From Stenotrophomonas maltophilia (GTDB taxonomy: Bacteria; Pseudomonadota; Gammaproteobacteria; Xanthomonadales; Xanthomonadaceae): a stretch of DNA of 64,000 nucleotides. The position numbers were made by a program, and so were the translations under genes. Location: contig NZ_CP090423.1 of the NCBI RefSeq assembly GCF_023518235.1, positions 2,418,001 to 2,482,000 on the forward strand. The letters run 5' to 3'. This document shows, in pieces, positions 1 to 7,629 of the stretch. Under the pieces are notes generated by a model that was not told the origin of the DNA, made no database searches, and saw only the letters and a list, made by a program, of their open reading frames with translations. How positions within the stretch are numbered: position 1 is the stretch's first letter; each line of letters begins with the position of its first letter.

Positions 1-126
1 AACCGGCTGTCGCTGATCGTGCCGCAGGCGTTCATCGATGCCCGCCCGCTGCTGCGCGCCGACCTGATCGGCGAGAACGATGGCCTGGCCGGGCTGGGCA
101 TCCAGTTCCGCCCCTTCGTTGCCTGA
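1..126 (+). CDS. C-terminal fragment of an unidentified protein
   Basis: Frame 1 is open from the window edge to a TGA at 124-126 and encodes 41 residues ending in GIQFRPFVA. The codon use is GC-rich like the neighbouring genes, so it is probably the 3' end of a real gene whose start lies outside the window. The fragment is too short to assign a family. The end resembles a beta-strand (alternating IQFRPF), which would suit an envelope protein, but this is only a guess. Confidence 0.55.
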   Translation, partial: NRLSLIVPQAFIDARPLLRADLIGENDGLAGLGIQFRPFVA

Positions 127-443
127 ATAGGCGTCCCCATCCGGGTCACGGGGCGACAGGGTGACGCGCTTCGCGCTCCCACTTTGCGCAGTCTGGCGGT
201 TTTTTGTGCTGCCACGCAGCACGGCGAGGCCGCGGCCGTTTCCGTGAACCCCACGTAACCGCCTGCTTTTGTTCACGTTTCGTGAAAAGGCCGGGCGCGT
301 CACGACATAAATGGATACGAACTCTTTACAGAGCATTAACCAACGAGACTACTATCGGGTTACCGGCTCGGTCATTGGCCATGCCGGCTTCCTTCGACGC
401 CCGCTTTGGCGTCCTTTGCACGACCTGAGAGAGAGAGCTCGCC
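127..443. other. 317-bp intergenic region before the first TonB receptor
   Basis: No gene was found here. It holds a small palindrome GTGCTG-ccacg-CAGCAC at 207-223 and a perfect inverted repeat TTCACG-TTT-CGTGAA at 272-286, about 160 bp before the receptor start. The second could be an operator or a cis-regulatory hairpin. An AT-rich CATAAAT at 306-312 could serve as a -10, but no convincing -35 accompanies it. The receptor has a purine-rich ribosome-binding tract (GAGAGAGAG) shortly before its ATG. Confidence 0.4.
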
Positions 444-3383
444 ATGACTTCACGCACCACCGCACTGGGGCAGGCCATCCGCTACGCCCTGGCTACCACT
501 GCAGCGCTGGCCGCCCTGCCCGCCTTTGCCCAGGACGGCAGCAACGCCAACCCGACCAACCTCGACCGCATCGAGATCACCGGCTCGCGCATCCGCCAGG
601 TGGACGTGGAAACCGCGCAGCCGGTGTTCGCGATCACCCGCACCGCCATCGAGCAGCAGGGCTTCAGCTCGGTCGCCGACATCCTGCAGAACGTCACCGC
701 GATGGGCAGCCCGGCGATCAGCCGCGCCAACGCGCTGACCGCAGGTGAGAACGCGGGCGGTTCGTACATCGACATGCGCAACCTGGGCACCCAGCGCACG
801 CTGGTGCTGATCAACGGCAAGCGCCTGGGCATCAGCACCTCGGGTTACCAGGACATCTCCACGATTCCGGTGTCGGCGGTGGAGCGCATCGAAGTGCTGA
901 AGGATGGCGCGTCGGCCATCTACGGTTCCGATGCCATGTCCGGCGTGGTCAACATCATCACCCGCTCCAATGTCACCGGTGTGACCGCCAACGTCTACCA
1001 CGGCCAGTTCAGCCAGGGCGACGGCGCGCGCGACCGCTTCGACGTGGTGGCGGGCTGGAGCAATGACCGCATCTCGCTGACTGTCGCGGCCGAACATGCC
1101 GAAGAAAAGGCCGTGTGGGCCAAGGACCGTGGCTTCAGCGCCTACGGCCTGACCGACCGCCATGCCGACAACCTGACCAACTGGGCCACCATCAGCCAGT
1201 ACGGCCAGTTCACCGGCGTGAAGGGCCGCCCGGGCTGCACGTCGAGCAGCGGCTGCAACTACTCGCTCAACCGCGGTACCGACCCGACCAACCCGGCCAA
1301 TTACCACATCACCGATCCGACCGGGTTCACCGGCGACGTCAGCAACAGCAACGACCAGATGCACCTGAACTTCCCGCTCAAGCGTGATTCGGTGTACTTC
1401 GACGGCCGCTTCAAGATCACCGACAACGTCAACTTCCGCACCGAGCTGGGCTACAACAAGCGCAAGGCCGTGCGCCAGATCGCCGGCTACCCGCTGCAGT
1501 CGAGCACCGCCGGCGTGGGTTCGATGTCGATCGACAGCTACTTCAACCCGTTCGGCCGCCAGCACGGCTACGCCACCCCGACCGCCGTGGCCTGGAACCG
1601 CCGCACCTGGGAAGTGCCGCGCGTGACCACCAGCGAGCTGAAGACCTACCGCGCGGTGGCTTCGTTCGACGGTTCGTTCGAGATCGGCAGCCGCTACTTC
1701 GATTGGGAAGCGGGCTACCAGTACAACCGCAACGAGCTGGAAACCATCGCCACCGGCAACCTGCACAAGGCGCGCGTCGCCGGCGGCGTCGGCCCGTCGT
1801 TCTACAATGCAGCCACCGGCAAGGTCCAGTGCGGTACCGCTGCCGCGCCGATCTCCTATGACGTGTGCAAGCCGTGGAACCCGCTGGTGCCGTACGGCAC
1901 GATCGATCCGAACGGCATCGACGGCAACGCCGACCTGCAGGCCTGGCTGTTCCCGCCGGAAGTCACCACCGGCAAGACCACCAGCAAGAACTTCTTCGCC
2001 AACATCGCCGGTTCCATCGTGACCCTGCCGGCCGGCGATCTGGGCTTCGCCTTCGGTGTGGAAAGCCGCAAGGAAACCGGTGAGTACCGTCCGGATCCGC
2101 TGGCGCAGACCGGTGCCACCACCAACCTGGCCGCTGGCCCGACCGGTGGCGGCTACAAGGTCAATGAGGCGTACCTGGAAATCAACGTGCCGGTGCTGGC
2201 GGATCTGCCGGGTGCGAAGGAACTGACCTTCAACGGCGCTACCCGCTTCTCCGACTACGACACCTTCGGCAACACGCTCAACAGCAAGTTCGGCTTCAAG
2301 TGGAAGCCGTTCGACCAGCTGCTGGTCCGTGGTACCTGGGCAGAAGGCTTCCGCGCCCCGACCATCAGCGATCTGTACGGTGGTGGCTCGCAGACCTTCG
2401 CCCAGTTCAGCGATCCCTGCGACGTGCAGTTCGGCTCCTCGCGCACCAGCGCCGAAGTGCGTGCACGCTGTGCCCGTGACATCGCCAACGCTGCAACCTT
2501 CCGCCAGCTGCGCCAGGGCAACCAGCCGGTCGCCACCTCGGTGGACGCGACGCCGGTGCCGTTCGTGTCCGGCTCCAACCCGAGCCTGACCCCGGAAACC
2601 TCGACCAGCAAGACGCTGGGCCTGGTCTGGAGCCCGAGCTTCATCAAGAACTTCAACGCCTCGCTGGACTGGTGGAAGATCCGCATCGACAACACCATCG
2701 TTGCCGACAGCCCGACCCAGATCCTGATCGACTGCTACGAGCAGGGCATTGATGCACGCTGCCAGCGCTTCACCCGTGACAAGTCGACCGGCCCGACCGC
2801 CGGCATCGTCGATACCCTGCAGTTCGGCAGCCGCAATGCCGGCTTCATGGAAACCGAAGGCTACGACCTGGACCTGAACTACCGCCTGGAAACCAGCGTC
2901 GGCAAGTTCAACGCCGGTTGGGCCACCACCTATGTCAGCAAGAGCGAGTTCCGCTCGACCAACGACAGCACGGTGGTGCCGACCGTCTCCAACGGCATCG
3001 GCAGCAACTTCCGCGTCCGTTCGAACCTGGTGCTGGGCTGGGATCTGGGCAACTTCGGCGTCAGCTGGACCGCGCGCTACTACTCCGGCGTGAAGGAACA
3101 GTGCGTGGACATCCGTGCCTATCCGGACGAGTGCTCCGATCCGGGCGTGTACGCCCCGTGGTACAAGGGTGCACGCAACTACAACGAGCGTGGTTCGGTC
3201 ACCTTCCACGACGTGCAGTTCCGTTACTCGCTGCCGTGGGACGCCACCGTTTCGGTCGGTGCCAACAACGTGTTCGAGAAGACCGGCCCGATCATGTACA
3301 CCAAGCCGAATTCGGCCTTCTCGTACTACGGCGGCTACGACATCGGTCGCTTCGTCTACATGAAGTACCAGCAGCGCTTCTGA
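444..3383 (+). CDS. TonB-dependent outer membrane receptor
   Basis: The 979-residue product has a signal peptide (residues 1-29, cut after ALPAFA), then a plug domain beginning near residue 45 (RIEITGSRIRQ) that contains the typical GSYIDMRNLG and VLKDGASAIYGSDAMSGVVN motifs. A long beta-barrel rich in aromatic strands follows, ending in a terminal Phe, as expected for insertion by the BAM machinery. No N-terminal signalling domain precedes the plug, so it is not of the FecA type. Such receptors import siderophores, carbohydrates or other large substrates with TonB energy; the substrate cannot be told from sequence. It appears monocistronic and ends at a strong terminator. Confidence 0.93.
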   Translation: MTSRTTALGQAIRYALATTAALAALPAFAQDGSNANPTNLDRIEITGSRIRQVDVETAQPVFAITRTAIEQQGFSSVADILQNVTAMGSPAISRANALTAGENAGGSYIDMRNLGTQRTLVLINGKRLGISTSGYQDISTIPVSAVERIEVLKDGASAIYGSDAMSGVVNIITRSNVTGVTANVYHGQFSQGDGARDRFDVVAGWSNDRISLTVAAEHAEEKAVWAKDRGFSAYGLTDRHADNLTNWATISQYGQFTGVKGRPGCTSSSGCNYSLNRGTDPTNPANYHITDPTGFTGDVSNSNDQMHLNFPLKRDSVYFDGRFKITDNVNFRTELGYNKRKAVRQIAGYPLQSSTAGVGSMSIDSYFNPFGRQHGYATPTAVAWNRRTWEVPRVTTSELKTYRAVASFDGSFEIGSRYFDWEAGYQYNRNELETIATGNLHKARVAGGVGPSFYNAATGKVQCGTAAAPISYDVCKPWNPLVPYGTIDPNGIDGNADLQAWLFPPEVTTGKTTSKNFFANIAGSIVTLPAGDLGFAFGVESRKETGEYRPDPLAQTGATTNLAAGPTGGGYKVNEAYLEINVPVLADLPGAKELTFNGATRFSDYDTFGNTLNSKFGFKWKPFDQLLVRGTWAEGFRAPTISDLYGGGSQTFAQFSDPCDVQFGSSRTSAEVRARCARDIANAATFRQLRQGNQPVATSVDATPVPFVSGSNPSLTPETSTSKTLGLVWSPSFIKNFNASLDWWKIRIDNTIVADSPTQILIDCYEQGIDARCQRFTRDKSTGPTAGIVDTLQFGSRNAGFMETEGYDLDLNYRLETSVGKFNAGWATTYVSKSEFRSTNDSTVVPTVSNGIGSNFRVRSNLVLGWDLGNFGVSWTARYYSGVKEQCVDIRAYPDECSDPGVYAPWYKGARNYNERGSVTFHDVQFRYSLPWDATVSVGANNVFEKTGPIMYTKPNSAFSYYGGYDIGRFVYMKYQQRF

Positions 3384-3413
3384 TCCATCGCGCTGTGATG
3401 TGATGCACCACGA

Positions 3414-3443
3414 CCACGGCCCTTCGGGGCCGTGGTTTTTTTT
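3414..3443 (+). terminator. Rho-independent terminator after the TonB receptor
   Basis: A nine-pair GC-rich stem (3414-3422 with 3427-3435) closes on a TTCG tetraloop and is followed by eight T residues (3436-3443). It begins 30 bp after the receptor stop codon and separates the receptor from the glycosyltransferase gene. Confidence 0.92.
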
Positions 3444-3555
3444 CTGCCCGGCGCTGTCCATACGGTGGCCGGCAGCGGCGTCATCCAGCGGTCGCAATAC
3501 GGTCATGTTGGCTACATCGCCAGGCCCGAGCATGCCCGAAACCCGGAGGCCCGCC

Positions 3556-4701
3556 ATGCGCTATGCCATCGTCACCGAGACCTATCCGCCGGAAGTAAAC
3601 GGCGTTGCCCTTACCGTGCAGGGGCTGGAACAGGGACTGCGCGCGGCCGGGCACGAGATCGACCTGGTACGCCCCCGCCAGGCCAGCGAAGCGCTCGATT
3701 CGGCGCCGGGCACCCTGCTGGTACCGGGCGCGGCGCTGCCCCGTTACCCGGGCCTGCGCTTCGGCCTGCCGGCGCCGATCCGGCTCGGTCGGCACTGGCA
3801 GCAGCAACGCCCCGATGCGGTCTACGTTGCCACCGAAGGCCCGCTGGGCTGGTCGGCGCTGCGCACCGCGCGCCGCCTGGGCATTCCGGTTGCCAGCGGC
3901 TTCCACACGCGCTTCGACGAATACCTTCCCGATTACGGCGTAGCCTGGCTGCAGGCCGCGGCGATGCGCTGGATGCGGCGCTTCCACAACCAGGCCGATG
4001 CCACCCTGGTGCCGACCCGCGAACTGCAGCAGTTCCTCGGCGAACAGGGTTTCGAGCGGGTGCGCCTGCTGGCCCGCGCGGTCGACAGCCAGCAGTTCGA
4101 TCCGGGCCGGCGCGATCCCGCGCTGCGCGAAGAATGGGGCGTGGATGGCAACGGCCTGGTGGCCATCTATGTGGGCCGCATTGCCGCCGAAAAGAATCTG
4201 GGTCTTGCGGTGAAAGCGTTCCGCCGCCTGCAGCAGATCCGGCCGAAGGCGCGCTTCGTCTGGGTCGGCGATGGCCCCGCCCGCGAGAAGCTGGCGCATG
4301 AGAACCCCGACTTCATCTTCTGTGGCATCCAGCGCGGCGATGCCCTGGCCCGGCACTTCGCCAGCGGCGACCTGTTCCTGTTCCCCAGCCGCAGCGAGAC
4401 CTTTGGCAACGTGACTCTGGAAAGCATGGCCAGCGGTGTGGCAACGGTGGCCTTCGATTACGGTGCCGCGCGCGAGTACCTGCGTACCGACGAGAACGGC
4501 GCGGCGGTGGACAGCGATGAGCAGTTCATCGACGCCGCCGTGCAGCTGGCGGGCGATGATGCGCAACGGCGCGAGCTCGGCAGCAACGCCGCACGTGCGA
4601 TGAAGCGACTGCATCCCCAGCAGGTAGTGGCCGAGTTCGATGCCCTGCTGGCCGAACTGGCCCAGTCGCGGAGGAGCGGTCATGCGCACCACGCCGCTTG
4701 A
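3556..4701 (+). CDS. Glycosyltransferase family 4 (GT-B), MgtA/SqdX-like
   Basis: The 381-residue protein begins MRYAIVTETYPPEVNGVA, the usual N-terminus of GT4 enzymes that move hexoses or mannose onto lipid acceptors. The second Rossmann domain carries the family's E-x7-E motif (Glu281 and Glu289 in SETFGNVTLES). The frame is open further upstream, but the ATG at 3556 is chosen because a GGAGG site lies six bases before it and homology starts there. The gene overlaps the PAP2 phosphatase gene by 20 bp, so the two are probably co-translated. That context suggests glycolipid assembly, perhaps a mannosyl- or glucuronosyl-diacylglycerol. The exact donor and acceptor are not determined. Confidence 0.88.
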   Translation: MRYAIVTETYPPEVNGVALTVQGLEQGLRAAGHEIDLVRPRQASEALDSAPGTLLVPGAALPRYPGLRFGLPAPIRLGRHWQQQRPDAVYVATEGPLGWSALRTARRLGIPVASGFHTRFDEYLPDYGVAWLQAAAMRWMRRFHNQADATLVPTRELQQFLGEQGFERVRLLARAVDSQQFDPGRRDPALREEWGVDGNGLVAIYVGRIAAEKNLGLAVKAFRRLQQIRPKARFVWVGDGPAREKLAHENPDFIFCGIQRGDALARHFASGDLFLFPSRSETFGNVTLESMASGVATVAFDYGAAREYLRTDENGAAVDSDEQFIDAAVQLAGDDAQRRELGSNAARAMKRLHPQQVVAEFDALLAELAQSRRSGHAHHAA

Positions 4702-5221
4702 ACTGCTGGCCGGTCGCGAAGCGCGCCTGTGCCGGCGAGCCAACCATTATTGCCGGCGCCGCCGCGTGCGTCGCCTGTTCGCGGTGATCAGCCGGCTCGG
4801 CGATGGCGTGTTCTGGTACGTGCTGATGGGTGCACTGCTGCTGATCGATGGCTTTGACGGCCTGCGCGCGTCGGTGCACATGGCCGCCACCGGGCTGGCT
4901 GCGCTGCTGCTGTACAAGGGCCTCAAGCGTTGGACCCGACGTCCCCGCCCGTACGCGGCCGACCTGCGCATCCGCGCCTGGGTGGCGCCGCTGGACGAGT
5001 TCAGCTTCCCCTCCGGGCACACGCTGCACGCGGTGTCGTTCACCATCGTCGCACTGGCCTACTACCCGTGGCTGGCGCCGCTGCTGGTGCCGTTCACCTG
5101 CGGCGTGGCCCTGTCGCGCGTGGTACTGGGGCTGCATTACCCCAGCGATGTGCTGGCCGCCACCGGCATCGCCATCGGGCTGGCCTCGGCCAGCCTGGCC
5201 TGGTTGCCGCTGCCGGTGTAG
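4682..5221 (+). CDS. PAP2-family membrane phosphatase
   Basis: This 179-residue integral membrane protein carries all three PAP2 signature motifs: K-x6-RP (Lys82 to Pro90), PSGH (110-113) and SR-x5-H-x3-D (Ser145 to Asp156). These form the vanadium-chloroperoxidase-like active site that dephosphorylates lipid phosphates such as phosphatidate or undecaprenyl pyrophosphate. Hydrophobic helices surround the motifs. The ATG at 4682 lies inside the glycosyltransferase gene behind a GGAGGAG site, which argues for translational coupling with it. A shorter lipid phosphatase next to a GT4 enzyme suggests a joint glycolipid pathway. Confidence 0.9.
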   Translation: MRTTPLELLAGREARLCRRANHYCRRRRVRRLFAVISRLGDGVFWYVLMGALLLIDGFDGLRASVHMAATGLAALLLYKGLKRWTRRPRPYAADLRIRAWVAPLDEFSFPSGHTLHAVSFTIVALAYYPWLAPLLVPFTCGVALSRVVLGLHYPSDVLAATGIAIGLASASLAWLPLPV

Positions 5222-5226
5222 CCCTC

Positions 5227-5266
5227 GGGATCAGATGCCTTTTCCTTCGGAGAGGGATCTGACCCC
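5227..5266. repeat. GGGGTC/GACCCC palindromic repeat, copy 1
   Basis: An imperfect hairpin beginning GGGATCAGATGCC and ending GGGATCTGACCCC lies five bases after the PAP2 stop codon. Three similar copies occur in the window, at 21366, 30330 and 47611. The consensus is GGGGTCRGATCC, a variable GC stem, then GCTCTGACCCC. Confidence 0.7.
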
Positions 5267-5303
5267 AGCTACTCCTGCGGCGCTACCGTCATCGTTGATG
5301 CCC

Positions 5304-5309
5304 TAGAAT
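5304..5309 (+). promoter_or_regulatory. Candidate -10 box (TAGAAT) of lpxH
   Basis: TAGAAT ends seven bases before the lpxH ATG. Normal -10 to start-site spacing would place the transcript start at or next to the ATG, giving a leaderless mRNA, and no Shine-Dalgarno sequence is visible. No good -35 box was found. Confidence 0.4.
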
Positions 5310-5315
5310 GCGGGC

Positions 5316-6062
5316 ATGACCACGTTGTTCATTTCCGACCTGCACCTGGACCCCAGCCGTCCGGAGATCACCGACCTGTTCCTGCGCTTCCTGCGCGAGC
5401 AGGCGCCCGGCGCCGATGCCCTGTACATTCTCGGCGACCTGTTCGAAGCCTGGATCGGCGACGACACACCCTCGCCCGCCGCCGATGCGGTGGCCGATGC
5501 GTTGAAGGTGCTGTCCGACAGTGGCGTGCCGGTGTACTTCATCCGCGGCAACCGCGACTTCCTGCTCGGCGAGGACTATGCGCGCCGTGCCGGCCTGCGC
5601 ATCCTGCCCGACCCGTGCGTGATCGAGCTGTACGGACGCCCGGTGCTGCTGCAGCACGGCGATCTGCTGTGCACCGATGACATCCCCTATCAGCAGTTCC
5701 GTGCGCAGACCCGCGATCCGGCGTTCCAGGCACAGTTCCTGTCGCAGCCGCTGGCCGCTCGCATCGCCTTCGCACAGAAGGCACGTGACGCCAGCCAGGC
5801 CCGCCAGTCGGAAATGAAGCAGGGCGATCGTACGCAGTTCGAGACCGTGACCGACGTGGCGCCGGCCGAGGTCGAGGCCACCTTCGTGCGCCATGGTGTG
5901 GACGCCATGATCCATGGCCATACACACCGCCCGGCCATCCATGCGCTGCAGGCCGGTGGCCGCGACCGCACCCGCATCGTGCTGGGCGACTGGTACGAAC
6001 AGGGCTCGGTACTGCGCGTGGATGCCAGCGGCTGGTCGCTGGAGACCCTCGCGCGCGACTGA
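5316..6062 (+). CDS. lpxH: UDP-2,3-diacylglucosamine diphosphatase LpxH
   Basis: The 248-residue protein is a calcineurin-like phosphoesterase beginning [16 protein letters not shown]. It has the metal-binding motifs DLH (Asp8, His10), [11 protein letters not shown] starting near residue 40, RGNRDFLLG, and a C-terminal IHGHTHRP. LpxH hydrolyses UDP-2,3-diacylglucosamine to lipid X and UMP, an essential step of lipid A synthesis at the inner membrane. Length and motifs match the proteobacterial enzyme. It runs alone, convergent with the protease gene downstream, with SMAG repeats between them. Confidence 0.95.
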   Translation: MTTLFISDLHLDPSRPEITDLFLRFLREQAPGADALYILGDLFEAWIGDDTPSPAADAVADALKVLSDSGVPVYFIRGNRDFLLGEDYARRAGLRILPDPCVIELYGRPVLLQHGDLLCTDDIPYQQFRAQTRDPAFQAQFLSQPLAARIAFAQKARDASQARQSEMKQGDRTQFETVTDVAPAEVEATFVRHGVDAMIHGHTHRPAIHALQAGGRDRTRIVLGDWYEQGSVLRVDASGWSLETLARD

Positions 6063-6074
6063 TGGATCGCAGGC

Positions 6075-6144
6075 TGCCAACCAAGGTTGGCATCTACCAG
6101 AGCAGGTGCACGCGCCCTGGTAGACGCCGACCCTGGTCGGCGCC
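6075..6144. repeat. SMAG (GTAG) palindrome pair
   Basis: Two GTAG-headed hairpins in inverted orientation, at 6075-6098 (reverse) and 6119-6144 (forward), with stems CCAACC/GGTTGG and GCCGACC/GGTCGGC. They fill the gap between the convergent lpxH and protease genes. The GTAG head and the paired arrangement are typical of S. maltophilia SMAG repeats. Confidence 0.8.
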
Positions 6145-6149
6145 TGGGC

Positions 6150-7403
6150 TCAGCGGAAGGCGGCGATCGTGTGCTTGGTGTTGACCAGCACGCGCTGGTT
6201 GTCGGCGGTACTGGCATTGCCCATCGGGATGCCGTTGTAGCTGATGTTCGGGTTCGACCAGTAGTTCAGGCGCGGGCAGCTGCGGGTGCAGTTGTAGGCC
6301 ATGATGGTGCGCCAGCCGGTGCCGCTGGACGGTTCATAGCGGTAGCCATGGCCATAGGCATAGGGCGAGGTGCTCGGGTCGGTGGCGATGTCATGCCGTG
6401 CGCTCTGCAGGTGGCCGATCTCGTGCGCGAAGGAGTAGTACCCAGTCGCACAGTCCCAGTACACCGCCGCGAACGCGGTCGACGCCGTCGAGCCGATACC
6501 CGAGGCCAGGCCGCAATAGGCGCTGTTGTTGATCAGCAGTACGCCGACATCGGCGGTGGTGGTGTTGCGGCTGGTGTGGATGCTGTCCATGTAGCCATCG
6601 CTGGTGCCACGGAACCGCGCCAGGTCGGTATCGAAGCTGCCCGACTCGCTGTAGCTGGTGGTCTCGTAGCCGGCCAGCTGCAGGGTGAGGCCGACGTTGC
6701 TGTTGGTGTAGCCCTGGTTGGACTCGGCCACCGCCAGCTGCACCAGCGACTGCATGTTGCCGCCGTAGGCCGCCACCGCCGCGTTGGTTGCCACCACCAG
6801 CACTCGGATGGTGGCTGGGGTGCCCGACGATGCCTGCGCGATGCCGATGCGGTCGCTGTCGCCCATCGGGATCTTCGGCAACTGGTTGTAGTCGGCCGGA
6901 TGGTCGGCCGGCATCCGCGATTCGTCCACCTCGACCAGCACATGGCGGTTGCCCAGCGGGCGCAGTCGGTACAACTTGCCGTCCTTGCGGATCGAACCGG
7001 TGAGGGTGTTGCCCGAGCGCACCAGGATCAGCGAATTGCCCGGATCGTCCTGGCCGTTGGAGGTCGCGGCGGTCAGCTTGTCCGAAGGCGAACGGAACTG
7101 GCCATACCAGATGCTGCCGCCGTCGGGCAGCGCTTCGAGCTTGCTGCGTACTGCCTGCACGCGCTGGCCGAGCAGCTCGAACTCCAGCTGCGTCGATGCA
7201 GTGGCTGCCGCATCAACGCGGACTTCCTGCACCGTGGCCGTGGACGGGGTCGCCAGCAGCTTGCCCAGCGCGGGCTCGCTCGACGCCGAGGCGCGACTGA
7301 GTACCGTCACCGGTTCGAACAGGGGAGCCGCGTGTGCGGCCGCTACCACCGACAATCCCAACACCAGGCCATCTGCCGCTTTGCCAATCGATCTGGACAA
7401 CAT
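6150..7403 (-). CDS. Secreted zinc metalloprotease, metzincin-like (M12B/reprolysin type)
   Basis: The 417-residue protein starts with a signal peptide of about 25 residues (cut after AAAHA). A propeptide-like region follows, then a catalytic domain with HEIGHLQSARHD at 327-338. His327, His331 and His337 would bind zinc and Glu328 would be the general base. The motif fits the metzincin pattern HExxHxxGxxH except that Ser334 replaces the usual Gly. An ATG at 7403 preceded by AAGGAG is preferred over the longer open frame. The gene is divergent from the DUF2235 lipase gene. It is likely an extracellular protease; its substrate is unknown. Confidence 0.82.
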   Translation of the reverse strand: MLSRSIGKAADGLVLGLSVVAAAHAAPLFEPVTVLSRASASSEPALGKLLATPSTATVQEVRVDAAATASTQLEFELLGQRVQAVRSKLEALPDGGSIWYGQFRSPSDKLTAATSNGQDDPGNSLILVRSGNTLTGSIRKDGKLYRLRPLGNRHVLVEVDESRMPADHPADYNQLPKIPMGDSDRIGIAQASSGTPATIRVLVVATNAAVAAYGGNMQSLVQLAVAESNQGYTNSNVGLTLQLAGYETTSYSESGSFDTDLARFRGTSDGYMDSIHTSRNTTTADVGVLLINNSAYCGLASGIGSTASTAFAAVYWDCATGYYSFAHEIGHLQSARHDIATDPSTSPYAYGHGYRYEPSSGTGWRTIMAYNCTRSCPRLNYWSNPNISYNGIPMGNASTADNQRVLVNTKHTIAAFR

Positions 7404-7629
7404 TGCGTCGCTCCTTGAATGATGTGAACAGCGTTGATGCAGCACGACCCGGATCTGCCGGGTTCGGCCATCTGGCCTGCGCAGGTCGTGTGAATTCAAT
7501 AGATGATGAGAATGAAAATCGGGAAATGTGATCGACCGCATCTGCGTTCAGGCAGGTCAAAAGCGTCACTACACGTCGTCAACACACCACTTTCGCGCTA
7601 CCGTGACGCAGCCACGACGGGGAATGCAC

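Noticed and set aside
207..223. Hairpin GTGCTG-ccacg-CAGCAC considered as a terminator of the first partial gene
   Set aside because: The T run lies before the hairpin on the plus strand, so it does not have the layout of an intrinsic terminator.
450..3557. Minus-strand open frame of 1035 codons opposite the first TonB receptor
   Set aside because: It is the mirror frame of a GC-rich gene. Its composition is Ala/Val/Arg/His-rich with no domain, and the plus-strand frame has a signal peptide and clear TonB-receptor motifs.
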